Assembly: GCA_031002005.1 (NCBI GenBank)
Contig: JARYHS010013631.1
Span: 67,701,832-67,765,831, forward strand
Length of the DNA: 64,000 bases
Direction of reading: 5' to 3'
DNA from: Vandiemenella viatica
Lineage: Eukaryota > Arthropoda > Insecta > Orthoptera > Morabidae
Of the stretch, positions 1-11,635 are shown piece by piece. Every line of letters starts with the position of its first letter. Positions within the stretch are counted from its first letter, which is position 1. The notes beneath the pieces are model-generated. The model was not told where the DNA came from. It was given only the letters and a program-made list of their open reading frames with translations, and ran no database searches. A program made the translations under genes and the position numbers.

Positions 1-398
1 TATCTAATTTTTACTAAGACAATATTTCCTGTGACTGCAACAGTTTGAACAAAATACGAAGCCCTGAGCAAACTGTGACGGAAGGAAGAAATATTTCCAC
101 TGTGTCTTGAAAGGAGAAAGTGACAACTCCACCAAAATGCGGTTTGTTATCTTGTGGTAATGTTGATCATATAGTGGTAAGACATTGTCATTCAGTATAT
201 TCGGTTATGTTAGTCAACGATGCGCTCGTGAAAATTACAAAACCCAGAAGACATGGTCTAAAAACACTTGAAATTGGACGATGTATAGAACATTGGAACC
301 ATAATAAGTGATGAAACATGCTGAGAGATAGCGTGCACATAGGCCCAGCAGCGCCCTATTTTGTGTGACCTGACAGACAAGTGTTACGTCACGAATAA
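1..398. other. No recognisable feature
   Basis: AT-rich DNA with only short, unconvincing open frames. The 5' terminus of the Tc1-like element that follows should lie here or beyond the window, but I could not find a match to its likely 3' terminal sequence. Confidence 0.4.
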
Positions 399-438
399 TT
401 GGTGCAGAGCCGTCAAAGTGAAAACGTGCAAGTAACTG

Positions 439-1274
439 CCAGTATGCCTCGTCAACGTCAAAGACCGCAATATCAGTATGAGAGTTCGAATGTGGAAGGA
501 GGATTTGTTTCCGGTAAACATGTTTGTCGCAACGTGACATTTACGACTCGTACAGGACACGCTGCTACGACAGTGGTGTGCGTACGGAACCACTGGATTG
601 AAGAGGGTCGTACACAGTGACGAGCGGGTACTGGACCACACAATGTGACCACAGTTGCATTACCTCCATCTTGTCCGCATGGCCGTAACCGACAGAACAG
701 CTTCGTCCACAGCGCTGGCTCGACGTTGCAGCACTCCAATGGCAGGGGACATGTCGCGTCGAAAGTTCGACGCAGTCTGCTGAGGGCTGGTTGGTGCCAT
801 TGAGTCTCCTTCCATTTACCAAAAACGATCAACGCTTCTGACAGCAACGAGCACGTGAGTTTACAAAACGTAGTGTTTTCGGACGGGTGCCACTTCAACT
901 TGTCTTATAGTGATAGACTGCATTGACTGCATTGATGAGTCGCATAACGGACAAACGCCGAATGTGATATCGCTCCACATGCCATATTTCAACAGGACAA
1001 TACCGGACCACAGGTGGCGAGGGATGTGCAAGTCTTCTTCGAAGAACGACAGGTACCAATGCTTCCCTGGCCTGCACTTTCGCCTGACATGCCATCTATA
1101 GAACATATCTGGGTTACGGTCAGTCGGGAACTTGTTCGCTCCGGTCCTCCTGCAAACGCTATAGATGCTTTGTGGACGCGTACTACAAACCACGTGTGTT
1201 CCCCAGCAGTATACCCAACCACTCTTCTATTCCATGCCACGACGTCTAGATGCTCTAATTGCACACCCAACTAA
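439..1274 (+). pseudogene. Tc1-like transposase, decayed (DD34E type)
   Basis: A Tc1-family transposase would cut and paste its own element. Reading across frames gives an N-terminal helix-turn-helix region (RTGHAATTVV then IEEGRTQ, with a stop near 618), a linker ending RRSLLRAG (about 769-789) and VVFSDG, whose D (882-884) is the first catalytic residue. The second part is intact in one frame: QQDN with D at 996-998, PWPALSPDMPS, and E at 1101-1103, exactly 34 residues later, the Tc1 DD34E spacing. Between FSDG and QQDN only about 110 bp remain, so roughly 60-100 codons of the catalytic core seem deleted. Several stops and frame changes make it non-functional. The downstream non-coding end is interrupted by a MITE at 1331 and resumes to about 1795. 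Family assignment rests on motif order and spacing; the exact Tc1 lineage is not resolved. Confidence 0.85.
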
Positions 1275-1330
1275 ATTCTCACAGTGCAAAGTGCATGTGC
1301 AGTTCTGTAATTGTATATTGCTGTGTCCAT

Positions 1331-1714
1331 AGGGAGCGTCCATAAACAACGTAGCTCGGTGTAGGAGAGGAGGGGTTGGGTAGAAAGCTACGCTGGGATA
1401 CGTGAAAAAAAGGGGGGGGGAGGATTTGGCGCCAAACGACGTAGCTGTTTCATATTATTTGTTACAGTTAAAATAAGGTACAGAACACACAATTGCATGT
1501 GAATATTTATTTTCGTCATTTAACTATCTCCGTATGTAATTTACGATAGGCTGACAAGAGAAAATAGTTCAAAATGTCTTGTGGAATCAATAGGAAAAAA
1601 AGCTACGTGCACTCAGGGAGGGGTGGGGGGAGGTTGAGGTAAATGTAGGGTCGTAGGGTGGGGAGGGTTTCAGAGGAGGCCAAAATGGGGCTGCGTAGTT
1701 TATGGACGCTCCCT
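1331..1714 (+). mobile_element. MITE-like element with GGGAGCGTCC terminal inverted repeats
   Basis: A 384-bp non-coding element. Its left end is AGGGAGCGTCCATAAACAAC and its right end is the inverse, with GTTTATGGACGCTCCCT as the last bases. G-rich blocks lie just inside both ends, and an internal copy of the motif AGCTACGTGC precedes the right end. It sits in the 3' non-coding part of the Tc1-like element, so it is the younger insertion. No target duplication could be seen. Matching half-elements are found at 54254 (right-end type) and 59832 (left-end type). Superfamily is unknown to me. Confidence 0.75.
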
Positions 1715-1795
1715 TGATTAGATGAATAAATTTCATTAGAATCATATGTCTCCTACTTCGTGTTGCAATATTTACAAACGAGTGTAGTTACATGG
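1715..1795 (+). mobile_element. Probable 3' end of the Tc1-like element
   Basis: This short stretch follows the MITE and probably continues the Tc1-like 3' non-coding end, since the MITE appears to have landed within it. It includes a GAATAAATTTCATTAG segment followed by a TTGCAATATTTACAAACG segment. The exact terminus and its matching 5' repeat were not identified. Confidence 0.4.
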
Positions 1796-2440
1796 TGCTG
1801 TAATGCGGAGTCGACAATCTGGACTTTGCTTCAGTGAGGTAAGATCATGGCTATTCTGCATAAGTCCTCTTTATGGTCTCCAACTAGCATTCTGTCCGAA
1901 AAGTACTGATCCTCGGTTATAGACGACAATTTCAGCTGCCAAAAACGAAAAGTGTTGTTTCACATGAATTTTGTGACTCTCAATCGCTACAGACATTTAG
2001 AAAAATTCACTGTAATTACAATTAAAGATAATCGGCATGCCCAACTATGTCAAGGTTAAGAACTTCTCGGACAGGACTGTACTGTGCATAAACTTACGGA
2101 AGTGTTAATAGATGGAATAATTCGGGAATGGTACATCTGAAGACTGCGTTATTTTGTTAAGCTATTCTAGTACGGAGTGCAAATCGTCATTGAGAAAAGA
2201 ATAAGCTACGAAATTACCCTCTATGCTACTACTGAGGTATCATGATCAGCATCATGCAGTAGAGGGTTGCCTGTTAGTCATTTTGCAGAAGGGAGATTGG
2301 CATTGGATATGTGTTTTAGAAGTAAATCATCAATGGAATACAGTATTCTTTGGTTAGGGTGAATATTAACACTGCCGGACAGTTCATTTCGGACCCTCCA
2401 TAAGCTGTTGCATGGATTAAACGTGACGTGGCGTGGAAGA
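1796..2440. other. No recognisable feature
   Basis: Ordinary AT-rich sequence. Two short overlapping frames on the minus strand (2278-2526) lie opposite the mariner-like remnant and are not considered genes. Confidence 0.4.
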
Positions 2441-2800
2441 AAAGAGAATGAAAGTTGCGGGGGAGTGGAAGCAGCACGTGGCAATGACGCCCCGCTATTG
2501 TGCTGCATGACAATGGCCAGTGTCACACTGCTATTGCTTTGAGGAAGTTGTTAGTACAGCAGGGGTGACAAACAGCCGAACATCATGTCCCAGACTTTAA
2601 GCTGTTTTCCAGAATAAAGGAACCACCAAAAACACAGTCTTTCCAAACATCAGCGCCAGAACATCAACAAACACACCGGTGTACGAAGTATTGTCCGTCG
2701 TCTAAAGCGTGGAAGAAGAATGAGATAATACCTCAGGGACTTGTTATCAACCATATCCAGAAAAACAACAGAGAAATTACGTACGTAAACCGTGTTGTTT
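2440..2800 (+). pseudogene. Mariner-like transposase fragment
   Basis: A C-terminal piece of an IS630/Tc1/mariner-superfamily transposase. One frame reads LHDNGQCHTAIALRKLL (second catalytic D in HDN), a stop, then QTAEHHVPDFKLFSRIKEP, which matches the mariner pattern HDNARPHTA...EHP-SPD-P-D-FLF--LKE. Farther on, RRLKRGRRMR-like residues are readable in a second frame. The SPD motif is eroded and at least one stop and one frameshift are present, so it is dead. The first catalytic D and the N-terminus are not seen upstream, and no terminal repeats were found. Confidence 0.6.
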
Positions 2801-4686
2801 AAAATTTAGAATTGTGATCAGTAAATTCGGTGTTCGGTTCTTGGTTTTAGCTCTTCCTAACACAAAGGTCTCACGTTTATTCTGTATGACAATAGTAATA
2901 CTTTGATGACACAAACATTTAACAACAAAACGATTGATACAACATGAGGAGACAATAGCAAGTGAGAATATGAAAAAACTAAACCAAAAAATTATTAGAC
3001 AACAGGCAAAAGAATTATTTCATTCAACTTTCCATTATTTAAACTGAACTTTCTAGGACTTGCTGATACAAATGAAAAGAGTTATTGAACTATTGTAGTA
3101 TCGTAATATGTACGCACCATTTTTGTAAGAGTTTTCTGCTCTATATCACTTAGATTAAAGCACAAACTACTTGTAAAACATTTATTTTTGTCTTAAACCC
3201 CTTCTCTCCATGACAAAATATTTTACAGAGATAGTATAGCAGAATACAGAAGGCAAATATCAAAACTACAATAGTTTCCGCGTCTCCATAAAATGTATTG
3301 TATAGATATCAATATTTATGAGAACTTTTAAAAATCATTTACTGTATTCATCGTTCTGGACGATAATGCTTCAAAACTATAATTCTTAAAAAATTGTTGA
3401 ACTTATTGGTTCCCACATAGAGTGTTGTCTGCGTATACCTACACTACAGGAATTCAAAGCAACAACTGACTGTTTGACCATTCCCCACTATCCGACACGC
3501 ATTGCAATTCTTGGAACTTGTGCTTGTTCCCGAGACAAGCGAACGGGTGTATGCAGGTATACTTCAAACACTGTCGGCATCGATGTAATAAAGTCATTTA
3601 TCTTGGCCGTCCTGACCTAAAAGGTTTTTCGACCGGCAGTTTGCTTTTTTGTGACCGCAGTTCCTTGGCAAAACAATCCAGTTTATACGTCCAGCCGCAC
3701 AATACACGCCAATCCCTGAGACAGCGAATATGTCGCGCTCACCTCTACTATCTGAAAACGTCTCAAAAAAGATTTGCTGTGTGTCGTACCACATATGTGC
3801 TTTACAACTTACATCATCACACCAGTAGGCTAGCTTAATTGTTGAAACTATTTCACTGTTTTGAAGCAAAACGTTACGTTGAATCATTGTTCCTACAAAT
3901 CTTACAAATGCAATTTAAAAAAAAAAAAAAAAAATCCACCAACACAGAAACAGCCTGAACTCAAAGAGGAATAACACGGTACTTAAAGGAGATGTCAGTA
4001 ATCCAAAAAAATCGGGTTTATGGAGTTTATTACACATATACTCGCCAGACGTTTAAAAAAGTTAGATTAAATTTTTAATGGACCTTTTACATGAAACGAA
4101 GTGGGACATATTTAAGCTGCGCTGATTTCACTCGTTATCTGCGTTTTCATACAGAGAGCACAGTAGTTTCGTCAGCCCTTCCCATTTTAAGTTTAATGGT
4201 TTATTCTGGTGCAAATGTAGAAGAATAAGAAACGAAACAAATCTGAGTTGCTCTTTATATAATTAGTTCCTGTCAGAAATCTGAAAACAGGAATTTGATG
4301 TTCATTATTTCGTGTCCTTCGAGTTGCAGAATGAAGGGAATTTCGATGCTCAGCAGTTTTTAATGGTCTCGCATTACGCCTTTGTCAACGCGGCAGAGAG
4401 GAATAATGTGAAGGAAACAGCTCCACGGCATTGTTAAAAATAACATCCAGACTTTATTTCAGAAGCTAATAAGAATATGAAGTTTTAAATGCTATATCAG
4501 TCTATGGAATCTGTTTCAGCTCTTTCTCTGTGCCACGTTACCAAACAATCCAGTCATCAATGCTAAGTCATTATAAAATTGTTGTTAAACTTTCATTCAG
4601 CTTAGAAAATCATTATATTCGTACAAAAGTTTCAGGTTCCAATGATCTTAAAGATTGCTTGATAATCTAGCTCTTTACTTTTTTTT
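2801..4686. other. No recognisable gene; one A-run
   Basis: AT-rich sequence with an A-run at about 3917-3934, which could be the tail of an old retroposed copy. Open frames at 3518-3887 on both strands are mutually overlapping, lack recognisable motifs and are treated as chance. Confidence 0.4.
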
Positions 4687-4856
4687 ACGAGAAGGAATTC
4701 GGCCATGGCCTTTTTGAAGGAAGCATCCCGGCATTCGCATGGAATGATTTGGGAAACTATGGAAAACCCAAATCTGGATGCCCGGACGGGGATTCGAACC
4801 ACCGTCCTCCCGAATACGAGGCCAGAACGCTAAACGTTACACCACCACTCTCGGTC
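4687..4856 (-). mobile_element. tRNA-derived SINE, main family (copy 1)
   Basis: Read on the minus strand it starts at 4856 with a tRNA-like head containing a box-A-like GGTGTAACGTTTAGCG and a perfect box B, GGTTCGAATCC. The family body follows (CCAGATTTGGGTTTTCC, then CGGGATGCTTCC and GGCCATGGCCGAATTCC). It ends at a T-run on the plus strand, the copied A tail, at about 4678-4686. TCTTTA flanks both sides and may be a short target duplication. The 3' module seen in other copies (TCTAATGACCTCGACGTC) is missing. Confidence 0.85.
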
Positions 4857-4973
4857 TTTAATTATCAAAAATTTGGTAGAAAAAAACAAAAATAATGCTG
4901 GAACAACAGAATATTTTAGTACTGTGTAGTCAAGTGGCAATTAAGTCGCTGATCGAAGAGTTGCCAGAATTTC

Positions 4974-4975
<2 letters not shown>
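4857..4975. other. Spacer between SINE and T-run
   Basis: AT-rich sequence without recognisable features. Confidence 0.3.

Positions 4976-5015
<40 letters not shown>
4976..5015. repeat. T40 homopolymer run
   Basis: Forty consecutive T residues, followed by GCAAAATGG and TATTTATTTATTTATTT. A long homopolymer like this is usually the A tail of a minus-strand retroposon, but the adjoining sequence is not one of the families identified here. Confidence 0.8.
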
Positions 5016-5017
<2 letters not shown>

Positions 5018-5339
5018 AAAATGGTATTTATTTATTTATTTTTCATTAAAATTGATAAATAACCTTTCAAAGTAGTAGGAGTAGGGAAGACCTGTGTTTG
5101 TACACATTTTTAAAGATGACGAGCTACAATCGTAGGTCAGAAGTCACAAACTCCCTGTAAACTCGGAACTGCTATCATCGTGTATAAACACACCGCCCAC
5201 TCCTGTTCGGCAAGTTACCCACCCGATCCCTTCTCCCGTGAGACTCTAATTTCACTCAAGCCTGTGTTGGCACTATAATAATTATGTTAATTTGTATGTT
5301 TATTACAGCTCGTATCTGTCAGCGATAAACTATAGGCCC

Positions 5340-5520
5340 CACTTAATAGGTAGGATAATGAGGTTAGGACACGACGTAGCAGTGGTTAGTAACTGGATAC
5401 CAGGAGTCTGTCCTATATACGCGATTCCACGATTGATCAGTATCCTATTGGTATTTTCATTATAATGTTTTGTTTTGAGAATTCAACCCGGCGGTTCGAT
5501 TCCCAGGTCAGTCATCCAAT
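5340..5520 (+). repeat. Possible interrupted tRNA-like SINE fragment
   Basis: GTAGCAGTGGTTAGTAACTGG (about 5375-5395) resembles a SINE box-A region, and CGGTTCGATTCCC (about 5492-5504) is a good box B, but they are separated by about 100 bp rather than the usual 30-45. A small insertion inside a tRNA-like head would explain it; chance is also possible. Confidence 0.3.
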
Positions 5521-5716
5521 TTCCGTTTCTTCGTGTGCCTTCTCGGGAACGATATTTCTGACTACCTCTGGAACATAAGCGCCGATCATAATTTCTTTCA
5601 TATTACTTGGTCAGATTAGACTTTCAAAACTATCATTAACTTATACTAACTCCTCGATTCATACGAGATACATGTGACTTAGCTATTTTATTTTATATTT
5701 TGAGTAAAAGTAATCT

Positions 5717-5946
5717 TGTAGAAAAACCTCTTGGGATTCTAGCCGCGTCAAAGTAAAGTCGACTGGCGATGTTTCGATAGCCGGGACTGCTCCCATTGTC
5801 AGGCTCCGTATAACTTATAATAGGCTAACGTGCTGCAGTTTTCAGTAAGTTAAGTGGGTCTCGACAATGGGAGCAGAGCCGGCTCTTGATACGTCGCCAA
5901 TCGACTTTACTTTGACGCGGCTAGAATGCCGAGAGGTGTTTCTACA
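5717..5946. repeat. Foldback with ~88-bp arms carrying Penelope-type end motifs
   Basis: The left arm (5717-5803) and right arm (5857-5946) are inverted copies of each other with roughly 85% identity by eye, around a spacer of about 53 bp. Both contain TTCTAGCCGCGTCAAAGTAA, which in the right arm reads on the other strand. Reading outward, the left arm contains CCTGACAATGGGAGC followed by TATCGAAAC. That resembles the CTGANGA...GAAAC core of hammerhead ribozymes known from Penelope-like terminal repeats. Similar words recur at 16.3, 26.05 and 32.7 kb. I infer two divergently joined terminal fragments; no coding sequence is present. Confidence 0.6.
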
Positions 5947-6186
5947 GTGTTGCCACCGCGAAAATGTACATAGTTATCTAAAAATAATCTTATTTGTACA
6001 TATTTTTGATAATAAGCCAATTCGTGTATGTATTCAAGATTGCAGGATGTAGGTCATTTTTTCAAAGTTCAACCAACCAAATACGACTGCGGTTTCTGAT
6101 TGAAATGATTCAACAGTAAATGCAAAGCCATTTATCCCGAGTTTTACGTTAGAATAATTAAACGTAGACAAGTAATATTGTTTTTA

Positions 6187-6470
6187 AGTGACCAATCTGA
6201 TGACTCAGTTGGTAAGGCATCTGACTGGAGATTGGAAGTTCCTTGGTTCTAAACCAAGTCTCAGCGGGGAATTTAATAAGCTCTTAAACTGCTCTTCACC
6301 TCTGGCACAGCTTCCTGTGTAATGTGAAGTACGCCAGAACGCTTCCGTGGTACGGATTATATTTTAAACTGTAGGTTCCCTGTACCATGTGTAACTACCG
6401 GGTTACGATAAGACGGCTACGACCAGGACGGAATGCACAGCTATTAGAAACTCTGTCACCAGGTCATTAC
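6187..6470 (+). mobile_element. Second tRNA-type SINE or SINE-like repeat
   Basis: Begins with a tRNA-like head: GATGACTCAGTTGGTAAGGC (box A) and GGTTCTAAACC (box B with one mismatch), at tRNA-like distance. The body CCAGAACGCTTCCGTGG plus AAACTGTAGGT recurs in part at 20765-20815, which shows that this is a dispersed repeat. There is no clear A tail or target duplication. It is a different family from the main SINE. Confidence 0.5.
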
Positions 6471-9182
6471 GACCACACATAACTGTTCTACTATTTTTAA
6501 GTCAATTTAAAAATTTTCTGATGCACCCTTCGAGGATTGTAGGAGACTTAAGAATGTGGCACCTCGGTGGGTGCACTATCACGGGTAACCGTTTTATTTT
6601 AATTTTTTCAAGTGGTGTTAAACAAAGCCACTTCACCTCCGCCACGATTCCCACTTACCTGTATCTCCCTCATTTCGCGAGAGATACAACTAAGTCTACG
6701 GTTCGATGGCTTGCGATGAAGTTTCATAGACTTTCCTGTATCTAAGCGCTACAGCTCACAAATATGTTTTCAGAACATCGGTAACTAAAGTTCTAGCATA
6801 TGGTGACTGAGTCTGAATCATTGTTTAACTCCTTGGATATTGTTTCTAGAACAGTTTGAGAAAGGTTACCTTCCGAACTGTTCGCCATAAGTTTTTACCA
6901 TAAGACGAGTCAAATTGACAAATCCAGTAATTTATTTTCTCAAAGATTATGATGATAGTAAAATAGCAGAAGGATTTTAAAAGCAGGAATTACAATTAAC
7001 AAAACATTCAAGTACGTTTCCTGTTCACCGAATGATAAGGTGAAGGGAAAATATGGTGAAGTACCTTTGTGCCAATGAATCACACAATATGTGAATTCAA
7101 GATATCCTACTTAAATTACAAGAAATATAATTTTTACAATAATTATGAATTAAAAGTATATTGATTTTGTTTTTATTTGAGAAAATTTCCTTTCGTTTTT
7201 AAGACTGACTTCATATCAATATCGAATTACACAGTACAAATATTTGCAAATCATTTACTTTGCATTTAAACAGTATTTTTCAAAGTATGTACATGTAACT
7301 ACAAATGATTTACATCTCAAAAATCTTTATGTTCATCTGATCACTTTTTTAACAAATGAGTTACAAAAACCTTTATGTGCAGTACACTTCTGACGCAGTA
7401 ATGGCCGGGCGAAGTATTACCTTCAACTTACCCAGCGGTGCACGTGTATTCGTCCAGCCTCCTCACCGTAAACTTTTGGTTCTTCCAGTTTTCGTCTGCA
7501 AATACGGGCTGAAAAATCACTCTAACTATTGACTTGAGGTATCTGCAAATAACTTCAAAAATGTTACTGACTGGCATTTATTCTTGGTTTCTTCGGAAAG
7601 ACAAGTGGAATGATACAGTTGAAATGCACATCACAAATATGCACAGAGTGAATTGTGCTTCCTCGCGGTAGCCGAATGGCTGAATAAAATAGTGGGAGGT
7701 TCGGCACAAGCCTCGCCCGTGAGTATACGAAGGGTGGATAAGGTGGTGAAATTTCTAACACTGCCTAAATCATTGGCAAGTTTATGGCGTGATATTCAAG
7801 AAGAAACTGCGCAGAGGACAAGTACAGAACGCGTCTCTATACTGTCGCTTCATGGTGGGGTGACTGTCTCCCATTGGCCGGTTTGCATCACGCGATGTGG
7901 ATGCAGAGATTTAATTGGCCAGCCGGAAGCGTCGTTCTAGTAGGTTGCAGAACATTTAGAACCTTGTTTCTCACGGCAAAAACTGCTGTTCTGCGACCTT
8001 GCATGAGGGATTCAGATATCTGCAAACGCGGTTTCGTGTTCCGCGCCTGTACAGGCCTGTAGCTTGCACCTCACTAGAATACTAACTACAAAATTATTGA
8101 AATACGCTACACTTCTACCAACACAATTAACCGATACTCTTATCTCCGTCGTAGCAGGTAAATTCTGTTATTATGACCTTGATGTTCAATTCGACTCTTT
8201 CTGTGATCTTGAAACCTAAATATGCTATAGTCATGACCCTGAAATCGAATTCAAGTTTGTTCTGCGACCTTCAATCCCAAATGCTTCATGTATTTTGTAT
8301 ATAGTCATTGTTTCTAATTATCACAGTGCGTTGAATCGTCGCTTGCATGCAGTTTATCGGTTTTCACAATTATTGTTAGGTATAGTGTAAAGTCGAAATA
8401 AAAGTAGTTCGTGTGAAGACTTGAAGCTGAAATGATACTGCCGATGATTCTGCATTGGATCTTCTTTCCCAATGGATCGCTTGAGTTCGTTGTGAGATAT
8501 AATTTCACGAATGGTTTACGAGCACTCGCGAACAGCATACGCACATTTATATTTCATCTAAGAGTTATTATGTTGAATATTTCGAGCCATCAGTAATGGC
8601 TCAAGAGGCAAGTAACGAGATTTTCTTTGACAGGAGGAAATAATATATTTCAATAGTTCCTGAGCCTTCTTGACATTTTTTTTCAATTAAAATGCTTGTT
8701 GGTATCGCATCTGATGCGTAGACTCCCTTGCAGCTGGTAGGAATGCTTCAAATTTAATGTGAGTTAAGGTGAAAACCGTGTTCCATTTAAGAGATTGGGG
8801 TGATTCCTGAAATAGTTCCCACAAAGTTGCGGGCGCCGCTAACTCGGCTGTGTGAGAACTTTGCCGCCGCGTTACTTCTAGTGCTGGCCGACAACTCGTT
8901 AACTGTGAACTACAGAGGCCAATTTGTAAACTGAAGTAACGCTAGACAACTTCGGACCCGGATACCGCTACCGTGGGCTGATCGAGAAAGAAGAGGCAGG
9001 CGCGTACTACTGAGCCATCTGTCAGATTAATAGCGGGCAGCAAACTTTTAGGCGTAAAGCGGATGGAGGCCGGTCACTGTAAGACGGAACTAACAGATAA
9101 TCCACCCGTTTCCTTGTAGTAATAGTTTGTGCGTTGACGCTCGTACTCGGCAACACAGGACGCTCAGCGTTACCATTTTCTA
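6471..9182. other. No recognisable gene
   Basis: Mostly AT-rich sequence. A slightly more GC-rich patch at about 7650-8060 holds overlapping short frames without known motifs, and 8820-9000 is another GC-richer patch. Neither shows splice-flanked coding structure that I could recognise. Confidence 0.4.
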
Positions 9183-10062
9183 GTGTTAGAGAGAGCACTA
9201 CGCGAGTATGTTCCCAAGTGCGGCAACAGCGATCTGGAGATTGCAATCGAACAGATAGAAGTCTTGAAGGAAACAGCTGAGAAAGCAGGGCTACAAATAT
9301 CGTTTGAGAAAACGGAATACATGAAAACAGATGCAAAAGACCAGACGTGGACAGTGAAAAATAAATATGGTGATATTAAAAGAACACAGAAGTTCAAATA
9401 CCTTGGTGAAATTATGACTCCAAATGTTAATGAATAGGCTGCAGTTGAAGATAGGGAGAGAAAGATGGAGACAGCTTTCAGGATTTGTCAAAAGACATAC
9501 AAATCAAAATTACTCTCCCATCAGGCGAAGTACAAGCACTATAGTACGGTAGTGAAGCCAGAATGTTTATACGCTGCAGAAACACTAGATAGAATGGTAT
9601 TGACGGAAATAGAAATGAAATAGAATGAAAGAAAGTTTCAAAGCAAAAACTTGGGACCAAAAAAAGTGACAGGAAACGAATTTAATCAACCAAGAATTAT
9701 ACGACAGGTTTGATAAGGTATCAAACACAATTAAGAAAAGGAGATTAGCTTTCTACGGACACATCAAGAGAATGGAACCAGAAAGAATGGCAAAGAAAAT
9801 ACTCAACTGTCAAGAGAACAGGAAGACTGAAATTCCATGGGTGAAGGAGGTCATCAGGATCTGAAAAGATGTGGGATCAGCAAGGAAGACATACAAGACA
9901 GGGAATTTTTCAGAAGAAAAATTGCTGATGTAAAGGATCTGACTGAAGAAAAACCAACCAGGAAAGAAAGGGCATTTTGAGAGGAAGAAAAAGCAAGAGT
10001 GAGCCAGAGAATGAAAGAGTACTGGCGACGGAGGAAGGAAACTCAGAAGAGGAAATGAAGAT
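9183..10062 (+). pseudogene. Non-LTR retrotransposon (LINE) fragment, thumb/C-terminal part
   Basis: Corresponds to the region after the RT palm. The first part is open: LEIAIEQIEVLKETAEKAGL, then SFEKTEYM and KFKYLGEIM, the typical 'KTxxM ... FKYLG' segment of LINE RTs. After a stop at 9435 the match continues through several frames: KYKHYSTVVKPECLYAAETL (about 9520-9580), a basic [10 protein letters not shown] segment, GISKEDIQDREFF, and a lysine/arginine-rich end similar to the product at 42638-43087. That shared C-terminus puts both fragments in the same LINE lineage, as does the RT start at 63.5 kb. The clade (possibly RTE-like) is uncertain. 5'-truncated, with many stops. Confidence 0.8.
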
Positions 10063-10775
10063 GCGTAGTCGTAGTCCATAGATGGCTGAAACAAATGTAA
10101 AAAACAACTTTCTGAGAAATATTAAACTGCTACAATAAATTTATACCAAAGTTCATTACAAACTTACTTGTATCTGTTAGCTATCTATATACTGTACACT
10201 CGAAAATAGCCAAGTCCGTAAGAAACGGAAATTAACTAATTATACTACGTTTGCAATGTGTGTCGCAACGCTTTCCCCCCCCCCCCCCCAAAAAAAATCT
10301 ACCTGTTATCTCCGTATAATTACTGACCGATTGAGCCACCTTCAGTACTTCATCAATCCAAACTTGTAGGGTGTCCAGTTGCACTGATTGCAGCTATAGT
10401 ATTACTTAGAAATCGTATCTACTGAGTGTGGTAGGCGAGCGCTTGACATTCGGTCTTGGTATTCAAAAGAATGGAGGTTCAACAAATAGTTTTTCCATTC
10501 AGAATTTGGCTTTAAAAAGTTTTGCGTAGTATTTTCAGTTAGATCCGGGTTGGGTCCATGAAAAGGTCTAGGGGGAGACTGCAACATGCTATGGTCCTAA
10601 TGCGATACGCGTGATACGATTAATGTGAATCTTATTGAAATTAATCCTTACCTCTTCGTAACACAAATAATATTTGAATAGCGAAAATCGGAATATTATA
10701 TTACAGCTTTGATTTGAAATTTTTGCTTTGGGCTATACGCTTCGTTAACGTCGAAAGGACTGTGGACATGGATCA
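10063..10775. other. No recognisable gene; C/A homopolymer junction
   Basis: AT-rich. A run of about 14 C followed directly by about 8 A lies at 10275-10297. Nothing else was identified. Confidence 0.4.
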
Positions 10776-10915
10776 GAAAGGAATTCGCACATGGCATTTT
10801 GAAGGAATCATCCCGCAATTCTCCTGGAGTAATTAAGGGAATACTGAAATCTGGACGACGGGACGGATATTTGAACCCACATGATCTGGAGTGCCAGGCC
10901 AGAGTATTTGCTTGA
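10776..10915 (-). mobile_element. tRNA-derived SINE, main family (copy 2, decayed)
   Basis: The minus strand reads GTGGGTTCAAATATCC (eroded box B), then CCAGATTTCAGTATTCCC, GCGGGATGATTCC and a GGAATTCC-type word. It matches the family body with many substitutions and is the most diverged copy, so probably old. Confidence 0.7.
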
Positions 10916-11635
10916 CGACAGGATTAAACACAACGGAGAATTTATATTCATAGGAGAAGGTGCCCAAAACCAAACCTCCATTTTGTTTTTACCTTAGAAA
11001 TATAAATTAGTAAAAAGAATTTCTTGTTAAAGCATGAAATACATACTTCAGAATGTTATGCGTCATTTAAATTCTGATTTCCAAAAAATATGATCACCTG
11101 TAATTTGGCGATTTGATAAATAGTTGCTGAAACTAGTAACGGCCCTCAGACCAAGACCTTTAATAAAATGTTATTTTAAGAATTATATATAGTAAGCTGG
11201 GAGTTGATTAATTAAGGATCTGTATGTATTTTTTTATTATTTGTGTATATTTGTCAATTAATTAAACATTGTTTATGGAGAAAATCTATGTAATGCTATG
11301 TAATATATTAAAGGACAGTATTATGTGTGAAACTTAAAGTTTGTAATTGTATGTATTGTTGTGAGCTGCGATGTTTGGAGAATAATTTGCTACGGCTTAC
11401 ACTGGTTTATGTTGATAATTTTGTGTGTAAATGCATGTTAACAGTAACTTTCATTTCAATAAGTTTTCTAATGATCAAGAGTGATTTTGTACAATTTGTA
11501 ATTACTTTTGTATGCATTTAATTGTTAAAGTATTGCTAGAATTCGAGAAACGCGTCGGTCGTAACCATCTGAATTATTCTGGAAGCGCGCAGAAATGGCG
11601 AGCAGAAAAAGGTTTTTATTATTATTATTTATTGC

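Noticed and set aside
3518..3887. 106- and 97-codon frames on both strands
   Set aside because: Overlapping antisense frames, no motif, no splice or start context.
6195..6262. Possible functional tRNA gene
   Set aside because: Box B is mismatched (GGTTCTAAACC), no acceptor stem pairs, and the following body is a repeat; better seen as SINE-like.
7665..7735. tRNA-Ser/Leu-like words (GCGGTAGCCGAATGGCT)
   Set aside because: No box B at the required distance and no cloverleaf.
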